Origin: JAKSUT01 sp045616505
Lineage (GTDB): Bacteria > Cyanobacteriota > Vampirovibrionia > Gastranaerophilales > Gastranaerophilaceae
Assembly (NCBI GenBank): GCA_045616505.1
Contig: JAZLGV010000137.1
Coordinates: forward strand, 1-10,112
Direction: 5' to 3'
Length of the DNA stretch: 10,112 bases
A program made the translations under genes and the position numbers. This document shows, one piece after another, positions 1 to 6,696 of this stretch; the first letter of the stretch is position 1; the number at the start of each line of letters is the position of its first letter. The notes under the pieces were generated by a model. The model made no database searches. It had not been told where the DNA came from and was given only the letters and a program-made list of their open reading frames with translations.

Positions 1-370
1 TTAAATATTTTGAAGATAAATAACCTAAAGATATAACCATTGTGGCGTTAGAATTAAGTGCTTGTTCTGAAGCTTTTTTTGCACTTTCTTCTGTCCAGTT
101 TCCGACAAAAATATTTTTTTCAGAAAACCCTGCTTTATAATCAGGTGCAGTTGTTTGAATGATTGCAGTCTTAAATTGTTTTAGAACTTCTGCATTTTTT
201 GTAGAAGGTCCATCAAATACAAAGGCATAATTGATAGTTCTTGCATTTGGTTTGTATGTGATTGGCTTAACTGTTTTTGTTGCTCCAAGTACGACAGGTG
301 CGGCATAGGATATTCCCGTTGTATTTGCTGTGAGCAAAATTAATAATAATATTGTAATTATCTTTTTCAT
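1..370 (-). CDS. Exported protein, N-terminal part only (possible periplasmic binding-like domain)
   Basis: An open frame starts with ATG at 368-370 on the minus strand and is still open at the window edge, giving 123 codons. Residues 1-23 look like a Sec signal peptide: two Lys after Met, a Leu/Ile-rich core, then Ser-Tyr-Ala before a likely cleavage site. A good ribosome binding site, AGGGAGAAG (complement of 373-381), lies just upstream. The mature part contains FVFDGPSTKN, VGNWTEES and MVISLGYLSSKY. These resemble, from memory, a periplasmic-binding-like N-terminal region found in some proteins associated with TolC/RND efflux. That resemblance is a weak inference. The gene is divergent from a TetR regulator, a common arrangement for an efflux operon and its repressor. 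The frame and export signal are well supported; the function is not. Confidence 0.7.
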   Translation of the reverse strand, partial: MKKIITILLLILLTANTTGISYAAPVVLGATKTVKPITYKPNARTINYAFVFDGPSTKNAEVLKQFKTAIIQTTAPDYKAGFSEKNIFVGNWTEESAKKASEQALNSNATMVISLGYLSSKYL

Positions 371-406
371 AACTTCTCCCTACTAATAAAAATTGTGAGT
401 AAATGT

Positions 407-438
407 ATATTTATAATTCGCTTTTGATATTTATAATT
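407..438. repeat. 12-bp direct repeat in the divergent regulatory region
   Basis: ATATTTATAATT occurs at 407-418 and again at 427-438, an exact copy with a 20-bp period, close to two helical turns. Read on the minus strand each copy contains TATAAAT, so they may be two -10 elements or two binding sites on one face of the helix. They lie 37-68 bp upstream of the minus-strand gene start. Confidence 0.6.
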
Positions 439-458
439 TTCTGAAAAAGAAATGTTTA
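430..458 (-). promoter_or_regulatory. Putative promoter of the minus-strand exported-protein gene
   Basis: On the minus strand, TAAACA (complement of 453-458, four of six matches to TTGACA) is followed after 17 bp by TATAAA (complement of 430-435). Transcription would begin near 423, giving a leader of about 50 nt. A second TATAAA at 410-415 lies closer to the gene but has no good -35 partner. This is assigned by consensus only, in very AT-rich DNA. Confidence 0.35.
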
Positions 459-511
459 CAAAAAACGAAAAAAATTCAGGAAAATAAAAAATTAAGATAT
501 TATTGGGTTTG

Positions 512-529
512 AACACTTTACATTGTGTT
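512..529. promoter_or_regulatory. Inverted repeat AACAC-N8-GTGTT, possible regulator site
   Basis: AACAC (512-516) and GTGTT (525-529) are perfect inverted arms around an 8-bp spacer, in the gap between the divergent exported-protein gene and the TetR gene. The size and symmetry fit a TetR dimer operator, but the arms are short. A GC-richer tandem GGTCGGTCG at 548-556 nearby is another candidate half-site. Confidence 0.25.
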
Positions 530-591
530 ACAAAATGGCAAAATTTGGTCGGTCGTTTGATTTAATTTGTATAAATTTGATTTATTTATTG

Positions 592-597
592 TAAAAT
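592..597 (+). promoter_or_regulatory. Possible -10 element very close to the tetR-like start
   Basis: TAAAAT at 592-597, preceded by TG, lies only 6 nt from the ATG at 604. If used, the transcript would begin at or near the start codon. No convincing -35 is visible, and an alternative TATAAA sits at 570-575. Weak call. Confidence 0.2.
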
Positions 598-603
598 TTA
601 TTT

Positions 604-1257
604 ATGAATATTGCAGATATGAATAAAATGAATTTGACCAAGCAAAAAATAATGCGTGCAGCGATTGTTTTATTTGCAAACAAAGGCTTTGATTGCACAA
701 CGACAAGAGAGATATGCAAAGCTGCTGGTGTAAATTTGAGTATGATTTCATATTATTTCAAAACTAAAGAAGGACTTTATATAAATCTTATTGAATCTAT
801 TGTCGATTATGGTCTTTCTACTTTGGCTGAATATTTTGAAAAAGCTAAAAATATAGATGATTATTCAAAAGAAGAAAAAATTGATATATATAGAAAATTT
901 TTAGAAGCATTTGTCGGAATTATGTATTCAGAATTAGTTCCAAGTTGCTTTGTAATTTTGATGATTAAAGAACAAACTAATCCTCATTCAAGATTTTCTG
1001 ATATGTATGGAAAGAAAATTGAAAAGTTGTATTCTGCATTAAGAAAAATTGTTGCTTCAATAATGGGCAAAAAAGAAAATGACAAAGTTGTAATTTTTGA
1101 AGTTTCAAAAATGATTTCTCAAATTCTTTCAATGAAAATTATGGATAGGGCAAATCTTTCTGCATTAAAGCAAGAAGAATATACATCAGACGATAAGAAA
1201 AGAATAATAAAAATAATACTTAAAAATGTTGAAAATAATATTAACTTTAATGAATAA
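604..1257 (+). CDS. TetR/AcrR-family transcriptional regulator
   Basis: This 217-residue protein has the standard TetR plan. The N-terminal DNA-binding domain covers about residues 11-60, with the helix-turn-helix in TTREICKAAGVNLSMISYYF followed by KTKEGLY. The all-helical ligand and dimer domain follows. The C-terminal half, with KEQTNPHSRFSDMY and a later ISQILSMKIMDRANL stretch, recalls the CecR/YbiH (DUF1956) type, which represses export systems; that assignment is tentative. No SD precedes ATG 604. In-frame ATGs at 619 and 628 would also keep the whole HTH, so the start is uncertain. The gene is divergent from an exported-protein gene, suggesting it represses itself and that neighbour, and it lies 11 nt ahead of uvrC, so uvrC is probably cotranscribed. 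The ligand cannot be read from the sequence. Confidence 0.9.
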   Translation: MNIADMNKMNLTKQKIMRAAIVLFANKGFDCTTTREICKAAGVNLSMISYYFKTKEGLYINLIESIVDYGLSTLAEYFEKAKNIDDYSKEEKIDIYRKFLEAFVGIMYSELVPSCFVILMIKEQTNPHSRFSDMYGKKIEKLYSALRKIVASIMGKKENDKVVIFEVSKMISQILSMKIMDRANLSALKQEEYTSDDKKRIIKIILKNVENNINFNE

Positions 1258-1268
1258 TAATTGTGTAT

Positions 1269-2936
1269 ATGAATAAAACTTTAGAAGAAAAGTTAAAATT
1301 ATTACCAAACTCTTCAGGTTGTTATATTTATTATGACAAAACTGGAGAGATAATTTATATTGGCAAAGCCAAAATTTTAAAAAGACGTGTAAAAAGTTAT
1401 TTTAATAAAAAACCAGATACTGCAAAATTGAGAGTTATGGTTCCTCAAATTGTTGATTTGGAATACATAATTACAAATTCAGAAGCGGAAGCCTTAATTT
1501 TAGAATCTCATCTGATAAAAAAACATCAGCCAAAATATAATATATTATTAAAAGATGATAAAAAATATCCTTATTTTCTTGTTACAGATGAAGATTATCC
1601 GCGAATTTTGGTGGTGAGAAAAAGAAATTTAAATCAGTTAAAAGGTCATTATTTTGGACCTTATACTGATGTTAGGGCGATGAGAGCAACTTTAGATTTT
1701 ATAAAAAAGATTTTCCCATTGAAACAATGTAAAACTCCAAAATTTAAAAATCGTCCTTGTTTGTATTATCAAATAGGTCGCTGCCTAGCTCCTTGTCAGG
1801 GATTTGTTTCTCCCGAAGAATACAAAGGTTTAATTTCTCAAGTTGAATTGTTTTTGCAAGGAAAACAAGGTCAAATTTTGGATTATTTGATGAGTCAAAT
1901 TCAGGTGTATTCAGATAAGTTGCAATATGAAAAAGCAGCAAGACTTCGTGATAGTTATTTAGATTTGAAAAAGACTTTAGAACGTCAAAAAGTGGTGTAT
2001 GAAAATACTAAATTGAATGAAGATGTTGTTTCTTTGTTGTACGAAGATGGCGTGTTTGCAATTGTTATTTTGATGATTAGAGAAGGTCGTTTGATAGATA
2101 AAAAAGATTTTACTTATTTTGTAGAAAACGAAGATAGAGTAGAGTTTTTTGAAACTTTCTTTAAAGAATATTATTCAAATTTAAAATTAGAATACCCTGA
2201 TAGAATTGTTTCTAATGAATTAGAAAATTTGGGTAATAAAGAATTATATCAAGAATGGTTAGAAATTATTGCAAAGAAAAAAATTAAAATCAGTTATGGT
2301 AAATCAAAACAGGGTGCAGAATTGCAAGCTCTTGCAGATAAAAATGCAAAAGTTTTATTAGAAAATGCAAAAATTGAAAAGATGTCAAAAATTAGAGATA
2401 ATTTTAATGATGTCGGCTCTTATTTGGCAGAAAAATTAAAATTAAATAATTTCCCTCACAGAATAGAGTGTTATGATATTTCACATATTCAAGGGACAAA
2501 TACAGTTGCTTCAATGGTTGTTTTTATAAATGGATTAAGTAAAAAAAGCGAATATCGTAAATTTAAGATAAAACTTGCAGAAGGTAAACCAAATGATTTT
2601 CTTTCTATGAAGGAAGTTTTATCAAGACGTTTGAAAAGATTAGGCGAACCTAAATGGGAAAAACCTGATTTAATGATTATTGATGGTGGTAAAGGTCAAT
2701 TATCAAGTGTTATGGAAATTGTTGAAAGTATGGGAGTTGAAGGCATAGATATTGTGTCTTTGGCAAAACGTGAAGAAGAAGTCTTTTTGCCAAAACAATC
2801 AAAATCAATTTTGCTTCCTAGAGATTCTTCTGCTTTGTATTTAATACAAAGAATAAGAGATGAGGCTCACAGGTTTGCAATAACTTATCATAGAGATTTG
2901 CGTTCAAAAGCTTTGAAAAAATCAACAGATAAATAG
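1269..2936 (+). CDS. uvrC: Excinuclease ABC subunit C, lacking the C-terminal (HhH)2 domain
   Basis: UvrC makes the 3' and 5' incisions of nucleotide excision repair after UvrAB loads it on damage. ATG 1269 (555 residues) is preferred over an in-frame GTG at 1263; neither has an SD. Domains in order: GIY-YIG nuclease (about 12-95, with GCYIYY and IYIGKAK); four Cys, C154-x9-C164-x7-C172-x3-C176, the set known to bind a [4Fe-4S] cluster in UvrC; a UVR UvrB-binding motif (about 200-235, YEKAARLRD); and the RNase H-like endonuclease with its triad D403 (YDISH), D472 (IIDGGKGQ) and H534 (DEAHRF). The protein stops 21 residues after H534, at LRSKALKKSTDK. UvrC normally continues there into tandem helix-hairpin-helix motifs that bind DNA and are needed mainly for 5' incision. 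No remnant is visible downstream, because a convergent gene begins 4 nt away. Confidence 0.97.
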   Translation: MNKTLEEKLKLLPNSSGCYIYYDKTGEIIYIGKAKILKRRVKSYFNKKPDTAKLRVMVPQIVDLEYIITNSEAEALILESHLIKKHQPKYNILLKDDKKYPYFLVTDEDYPRILVVRKRNLNQLKGHYFGPYTDVRAMRATLDFIKKIFPLKQCKTPKFKNRPCLYYQIGRCLAPCQGFVSPEEYKGLISQVELFLQGKQGQILDYLMSQIQVYSDKLQYEKAARLRDSYLDLKKTLERQKVVYENTKLNEDVVSLLYEDGVFAIVILMIREGRLIDKKDFTYFVENEDRVEFFETFFKEYYSNLKLEYPDRIVSNELENLGNKELYQEWLEIIAKKKIKISYGKSKQGAELQALADKNAKVLLENAKIEKMSKIRDNFNDVGSYLAEKLKLNNFPHRIECYDISHIQGTNTVASMVVFINGLSKKSEYRKFKIKLAEGKPNDFLSMKEVLSRRLKRLGEPKWEKPDLMIIDGGKGQLSSVMEIVESMGVEGIDIVSLAKREEEVFLPKQSKSILLPRDSSALYLIQRIRDEAHRFAITYHRDLRSKALKKSTDK

Positions 2937-2940
2937 TGTT

Positions 2941-3282
2941 TTAATTTTTTAATTCGATAATGTCATTAATAGATATTTTGTTTTTTATATTTTGAGCTTT
3001 TAGTTCAATGACGTAAGCACATTTGAAATTTATCGGTAAAATTTTTGAATTTGAAATATTTTCAAAAATGGATAAAACTTTGTTATTTTTGTCTATGTAT
3101 AAAACGTCAATATTGAATTTCATAAAAAAAGTATGAACTGCATTACAAGGTTTTATAATTAGTGCTTCATTTGGGTTTATGTCTTTTTTTGACAGTAGTC
3201 CAATTGAGCGTGTAATAAAGTTTTTGGCTACTTTTACGTTGTCTGCAATAAGTATGTTTTTTGAAGAATTGTAAATAATCAT
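2941..3282 (-). CDS. DUF192 (COG1430) family protein
   Basis: This 113-residue minus-strand protein matches the DUF192 pattern. RSIGLLSK corresponds to the family's 'R..GLM.R' entry; HTFFMKFNIDVLYID corresponds to its '(S)FWMKNT..PLD..FID' core; and the end, CAYVIELKA...ISINDIIEL, corresponds to the closing '..LEL.aG.....i..GD' strand. DUF192 proteins are small beta-rich proteins of unknown biochemical role. Many are exported, but here no signal peptide is seen, so it is probably cytoplasmic. The start at 3280-3282 has an SD-like CAGGGTGA a few bases upstream on its strand. The gene is convergent with uvrC (4 nt gap) and divergent from the 89-residue gene at 3383. With no room for a separate terminator, transcripts of uvrC and this gene probably overlap at their 3' ends. 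Confidence 0.85.
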   Translation of the reverse strand: MIIYNSSKNILIADNVKVAKNFITRSIGLLSKKDINPNEALIIKPCNAVHTFFMKFNIDVLYIDKNNKVLSIFENISNSKILPINFKCAYVIELKAQNIKNKISINDIIELKN

Positions 3283-3382
3283 CGTTCACCCTGTTATATA
3301 TACTACTACATGTTGGGCATAATAAATATACAATGTGTATCTTTGTAAAAACTTACTGCTACCAAAAATAGAGGAGTAAATT

Positions 3383-3652
3383 ATGATTCTTGAGTGCCGT
3401 ATGTGCGAAAAACAATTGCAAGAAACTTGGTTGAAAGGGTTGTATGACCTAATTGAAGAACTTGATTGTAAATGCAAAACTCATATTGAGGAATCATATA
3501 GTCAAGTTGGAAGAAATTTTTCAAGAAATAGAGTTATTGAAGTTTCTGGTTCAGATACAATGTTAAATTGTTTGAAAAACAGAATGGAAAGATTTTTACG
3601 TTTTAAATCTCCAAACATTAGTATTTCTGCAAATTTGTTAGAAACTGAATAG
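3383..3652 (+). CDS. Unrecognised 89-residue Cys-containing protein
   Basis: I do not recognise this family. The frame is supported by a strong SD, GAGGAG at 3371-3376 followed by 6 nt to the ATG, which is better than most sites in the window, and by codon use like its neighbours. The protein is soluble and charged with no signal peptide or membrane segment. It has five Cys: C5-x2-C8 at the N-terminus, C29-x-C31 and C63, so metal binding or redox chemistry is possible. The predicted order is a helix (about 9-30), a short segment to 50, a strand with VIEVSGSD (51-58), a helix rich in Arg/Lys (59-72) and a final strand. It lies between a divergent DUF192 gene and the mla-like operon, whose promoter starts 20 nt after its stop, so it is probably a single-gene unit. 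Confidence 0.75.
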   Translation: MILECRMCEKQLQETWLKGLYDLIEELDCKCKTHIEESYSQVGRNFSRNRVIEVSGSDTMLNCLKNRMERFLRFKSPNISISANLLETE

Positions 3653-3671
3653 ACATTTGAATGTAAAATTA

Positions 3672-3699
3672 GTGTCATTTAAATATTTTCCTGTATAAT
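3672..3699 (+). promoter_or_regulatory. Strong promoter directly ahead of the mla-like operon
   Basis: A perfect TATAAT (3694-3699), preceded by TG, has GTGTCA (3672-3677, four of six matches to TTGACA) 16 bp upstream. The expected transcription start, 3705-3708, coincides with the annotated ATG at 3708, so the operon mRNA would be leaderless or nearly so if that ATG is the true start. Confidence 0.6.
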
Positions 3700-3707
3700 A
3701 ATTTTAT

Positions 3708-4517
3708 ATGGGTGATTTTAGTACATTTTTTCATAAAACAGCAACTTTTCAGTTATATCATTTGTTGTTAAAACAAATGATAGATTTTTTCACGACTTTA
3801 GGGGAAGTAACGAAAAAGTTTTTTGCTGTTTTTGCTTATCTTTTAAAATTTGATATTAATAGAAGAATTGTAATAGAACAATGTGAAAGATTTGCAATAA
3901 GTTCAATGCCAATCACTCTCTCAATTGTAGGGATGTCCACAATAATTGTTGCAATGCAAGTTGCAGGCGAAATGGTTAAACAAGGGGCAGGAAATTTTGT
4001 CGGAATGTTAGTGACTATTTTGATTGTAAGAGAAGATGCTGTAATTATGTCTGGTTTTGCAATAATCTCAATGATAGGTTCATCTTTGGCATCAGAGCTC
4101 GCAACAATGAGAGTTACGGAGCAAATTGATGCTATGAAAGCATTAAAAGTTGATCCTATTAAATATTTATTTGTTCCAAGAGTTTTAGCAGGGATTTTAA
4201 TGATGCCTTTTGTTGTCATTATTGCTTCAACTGTTGGGGTTTTGTGTGGTGCAGTTGCTTCAAATATTGCAGGTGATTTGAGTTATAGGGCATATTTTTC
4301 TTCTGTGTGGAACGGTTTGTATTTGAAAGATATGTCAGTTTGTCTTGCAAAAGCGATATTTTTCGGAGGAACAATATCTTTGATAAGTTGTACTTGCGGA
4401 TATATGGCAAAAGGCGGTGCAAAAGGAGTTGGTATTGCTACAACAAAGGCTGTTGTTTGGTCTTTTGTTGCTATTGCAATGTGGGATTTATTATTTGCAA
4501 TTGCGTTTTTCTTCTAA
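3708..4517 (+). CDS. mlaE: MlaE-family lipid ABC transporter permease
   Basis: This is the membrane subunit of an MCE/Mla-type phospholipid transporter in the inner membrane. The 269-residue protein has the MlaE (DUF140) layout: an amphipathic N-terminal helix (about 24-50), then roughly five hydrophobic segments. The hallmark stretch SELATMRVTEQIDAMKALKV followed by DPIKYLFVPRVLAG lies near residues 128-165. Length is close to the usual 250-270. No SD precedes ATG 3708, where a strong promoter ends 8 nt upstream. An alternative ATG at 3777 (residue 24) would remove a 23-residue extension and give a 70-nt leader, but it also lacks an SD. The gene is followed by the ATPase (46 nt gap) and the MCE protein, the usual mlaE-F-D order. 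Family assignment is firm; whether transport is retrograde or anterograde is not visible. Confidence 0.93.
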   Translation: MGDFSTFFHKTATFQLYHLLLKQMIDFFTTLGEVTKKFFAVFAYLLKFDINRRIVIEQCERFAISSMPITLSIVGMSTIIVAMQVAGEMVKQGAGNFVGMLVTILIVREDAVIMSGFAIISMIGSSLASELATMRVTEQIDAMKALKVDPIKYLFVPRVLAGILMMPFVVIIASTVGVLCGAVASNIAGDLSYRAYFSSVWNGLYLKDMSVCLAKAIFFGGTISLISCTCGYMAKGGAKGVGIATTKAVVWSFVAIAMWDLLFAIAFFF

Positions 4518-4563
4518 AATGTAGTTGATAAAAGTTTAAAGTAATGAAAAGTAGGAAATTTTA

Positions 4564-5286
4564 ATGACAATAGAAGTAAAAAATTTAGTTAAAGAATTTG
4601 ATGATAAAAGAGTCATAGATAATGTATCTTTTACTGTTAATGACGGTGAAGTTCTTGCAATAGTCGGTTTTAGTGGTTCTGGAAAAAGTACCATTTTAAA
4701 AATGATTTGTGATTTGCTTGAAAAAGATAGTGGCGAAATAAAGACTTCAGAAGGTGATGTTGCAATGGTTTTTCAATATTCAGCTTTGTTTGATTCTTTA
4801 AATGTGTTTGATAATATTGCTTTTGCTTTAACAGAAAGAAAAGAGTTTAGAAATAAATATAGTCGTAGTCAATTGAAAGAAATTGTAGAACAAAAGTTAA
4901 AACTTGTTGGTTTGGAAGGGATAGAAAATAAATATCCTTCAGAACTTTCAGGTGGTATGCAAAAAAGGGTAAGTTTTGCTCGTGCGATAGTTACAGAACC
5001 AAAAACTATTTTGTATGATGAGCCAACAGCAGGGTTAGACCCCATTTCTTCAACTTTGATTGAAGATTATATTGTAACTTTGAAAAAAGAAACAAATGCA
5101 GCTTCAATTGTTGTTACTCACCAAATGTCTACGATTGAGCGAACAGCTGATAAAGTTATTATGTTGTATCAAGGAAAAATCGTGTTTGAAGGTTCTCCAC
5201 AAGAATTGTTAGTAACCGATAATCCTTATGCAAAGCAGTTTGTTAATGCTTCGATAGAAGGACCTATGAAGATGTTGGCAGAATAA
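4564..5286 (+). CDS. mlaF: MlaF-family ABC transporter ATP-binding protein
   Basis: This is the cytoplasmic ATPase driving the MlaE-type permease. All ABC motifs are present in the 240 residues: Walker A GFSGSGKST (35-43), Q-loop VFQYSALFDSLNVFDNI, signature LSGGMQKR (128-135), Walker B ILYDEPTAGLDP with D152 and E153, and the switch His H186 in VVTHQM. The ALFDSL.VFDN sequence after the Q-loop is typical of the MlaF subgroup rather than of general importers. The start at 4564 has AGTAGGA about 8 nt upstream as SD. Length is slightly short of E. coli MlaF (about 269). It sits between the permease and the MCE subunit, so the complex is complete at the inner membrane. No mlaB (STAS) gene is adjacent. 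Confidence 0.95.
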   Translation: MTIEVKNLVKEFDDKRVIDNVSFTVNDGEVLAIVGFSGSGKSTILKMICDLLEKDSGEIKTSEGDVAMVFQYSALFDSLNVFDNIAFALTERKEFRNKYSRSQLKEIVEQKLKLVGLEGIENKYPSELSGGMQKRVSFARAIVTEPKTILYDEPTAGLDPISSTLIEDYIVTLKKETNAASIVVTHQMSTIERTADKVIMLYQGKIVFEGSPQELLVTDNPYAKQFVNASIEGPMKMLAE

Positions 5287-5330
5287 ATTTTTTTTGATAT
5301 TATAATTATTATATTGGAGACAGAGGTAAA

Positions 5331-6695
5331 ATGAGATTTTCTTCATCATTTAAAGTTGGAATATTAACATTAGTAGGACTAATTATCCTATTGTTTGCAG
5401 TTCTTTGGGTAAAAGGTAGATCTTTTTCTACTGGAAACAGAATTGAAATCGTATTCAAAGATGTAAACGGTATGCGTGCTGGTTCTGGGGTTCAAATGAT
5501 GGGGTTAAGAGTTGGACAAGTAGAAGAAATTACACCTGTTATAGATGGTGATAACAGTTATGTAAAATTGAAATTTGTAATAACAGAACCAGGAATATCA
5601 GTTCCAAGAGCTTCAATTTTTTCTATTCAACAATCAGGTTTGATTGGGGAACAATTCTTAGAAATTACTCCACCAAAAACAAGAACTACTTATATTTCAA
5701 TAGGTAATGAAAATGAAATTTTGTATAAAAACGATGCGGTTCAAATATTGTTAGATAAAAAATATTATGACGTAGGTAGAGTTAAATCTGTTCAAATTTT
5801 ATCAAAACAATTAGTACCTCCAATTTTACGTAGTTTAATTACAACAAAATATGCGTATAAAGTAGATTATGTTGTAGATTTACCGGGGTTAATATTGCCA
5901 GATATGATGAAAGGTAATATTGTTTCAGGTTCTAAAAAAGATAAAAAATTGAGAATAGCTATGTTGGATAACACCGTTTTGCCTTATCCACATCAAACTT
6001 CACCTTATACAGTAATTGAACCTAGAAGAATTTCAGAATTTATGGATTTACAATATAAAGCTGCTGAGTCTTTGACAGAAACAACGTTGAAGGTAAATAG
6101 TTTGTTATCTGATGATGTGATTTTAGATTTGAAACAAAGTGTTGAAAATATTAATATCTTAACAGCAAAAGCTTCTACAACAGTTGATAAAGCAGAAAAA
6201 TTGTTAGAAGCATCTAAGAAGGATATCGATGAAGTTATGGTTATGGCAAGAAGTGTAACTAATAATTTCAATAAAGTTTCTACAAATGTTAATGACATAA
6301 TTGGCGATAAAAACTTTAAGACAACAATGATAGATTCTGCTGAATCTATTGGTAAATTGGCTAATAACTTAAATAAAGTTATGGATAAGACTGACGCAAA
6401 TGCTATGGCAGCTGATTTACAAGCTACTATGAAAAACTTGAGAGATATTTCTACTTATGTTGCTAACATGACAAAAGATGAAAAGTTACAAGCTGAAATT
6501 GATAAAACAATTACAAATATAAATACAGCAATGTGTGACATTTCAAATGCATTAGAACTTGTTAATAAGATGACTCCATCTCAAAAAACACAAATTCAAA
6601 CAATTGTTGAAGATACTCAAGTTACAACAAAGAATTTGAGAAAATTCTCTGAAAAATTGAACAAACGATTCTTATTGTTCAGATTGATGTTCTAG
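5331..6695 (+). CDS. MlaD-like MCE domain protein with long helical C-terminus
   Basis: This is the substrate-binding, membrane-anchored subunit of the lipid transporter. The 454-residue protein has one N-terminal membrane helix (about 9-27), then a single MCE domain (about 36-117: RIEIVFKDVNGMRAGSGVQM, GLRVGQVEEI, then GLIGEQFLEI). A linker region of about 100 residues follows, with YKVDYVVDLPGLILPDMM. A long alpha-helical region rich in Asn, Thr, Lys and Asp runs from about 230 to 445, and the chain ends in the hydrophobic RFLLFRLMF. In related MCE proteins such C-terminal helices assemble into a tube that carries lipid across the periplasm. At 454 residues it is much longer than E. coli MlaD (about 183) and nearer the YebT/PqiB idea of a bridge, but with one MCE ring. 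The SD is AGAGGTAAA just before ATG 5331. One base separates its stop from lpxK. Confidence 0.92.
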   Translation: MRFSSSFKVGILTLVGLIILLFAVLWVKGRSFSTGNRIEIVFKDVNGMRAGSGVQMMGLRVGQVEEITPVIDGDNSYVKLKFVITEPGISVPRASIFSIQQSGLIGEQFLEITPPKTRTTYISIGNENEILYKNDAVQILLDKKYYDVGRVKSVQILSKQLVPPILRSLITTKYAYKVDYVVDLPGLILPDMMKGNIVSGSKKDKKLRIAMLDNTVLPYPHQTSPYTVIEPRRISEFMDLQYKAAESLTETTLKVNSLLSDDVILDLKQSVENINILTAKASTTVDKAEKLLEASKKDIDEVMVMARSVTNNFNKVSTNVNDIIGDKNFKTTMIDSAESIGKLANNLNKVMDKTDANAMAADLQATMKNLRDISTYVANMTKDEKLQAEIDKTITNINTAMCDISNALELVNKMTPSQKTQIQTIVEDTQVTTKNLRKFSEKLNKRFLLFRLMF

Positions 6696-6696
6696 T

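Noticed and set aside
437..485. TTTTCTGAA / TTCAGGAAAA inverted pair upstream of the TetR gene
   Set aside because: The arms match only with a bulge, are about 30 nt apart and AT-rich; this is likely chance.
2930..2950. Frameshift hypothesis for the short UvrC
   Set aside because: The downstream plus-strand frames are full of stops and show no GIGPK-type HhH residues, and a real convergent gene occupies the space.
3653..3664. ACATTTGAATGT palindrome after the 89-residue gene as a terminator
   Set aside because: The stem is only four to five pairs and no T tract follows.
3836..4219. 127-codon open frame on the minus strand inside the mlaE gene
   Set aside because: It is antisense to a clear MlaE permease, has no SD or family resemblance, and its low-complexity Ile/Thr composition is what the reverse of membrane codons gives.
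4307..4528. 73-codon plus-strand frame overlapping the 3' end of mlaE
   Set aside because: It is an out-of-frame reading of mlaE with no ribosome binding site and Cys/Tyr-rich low-complexity sequence.
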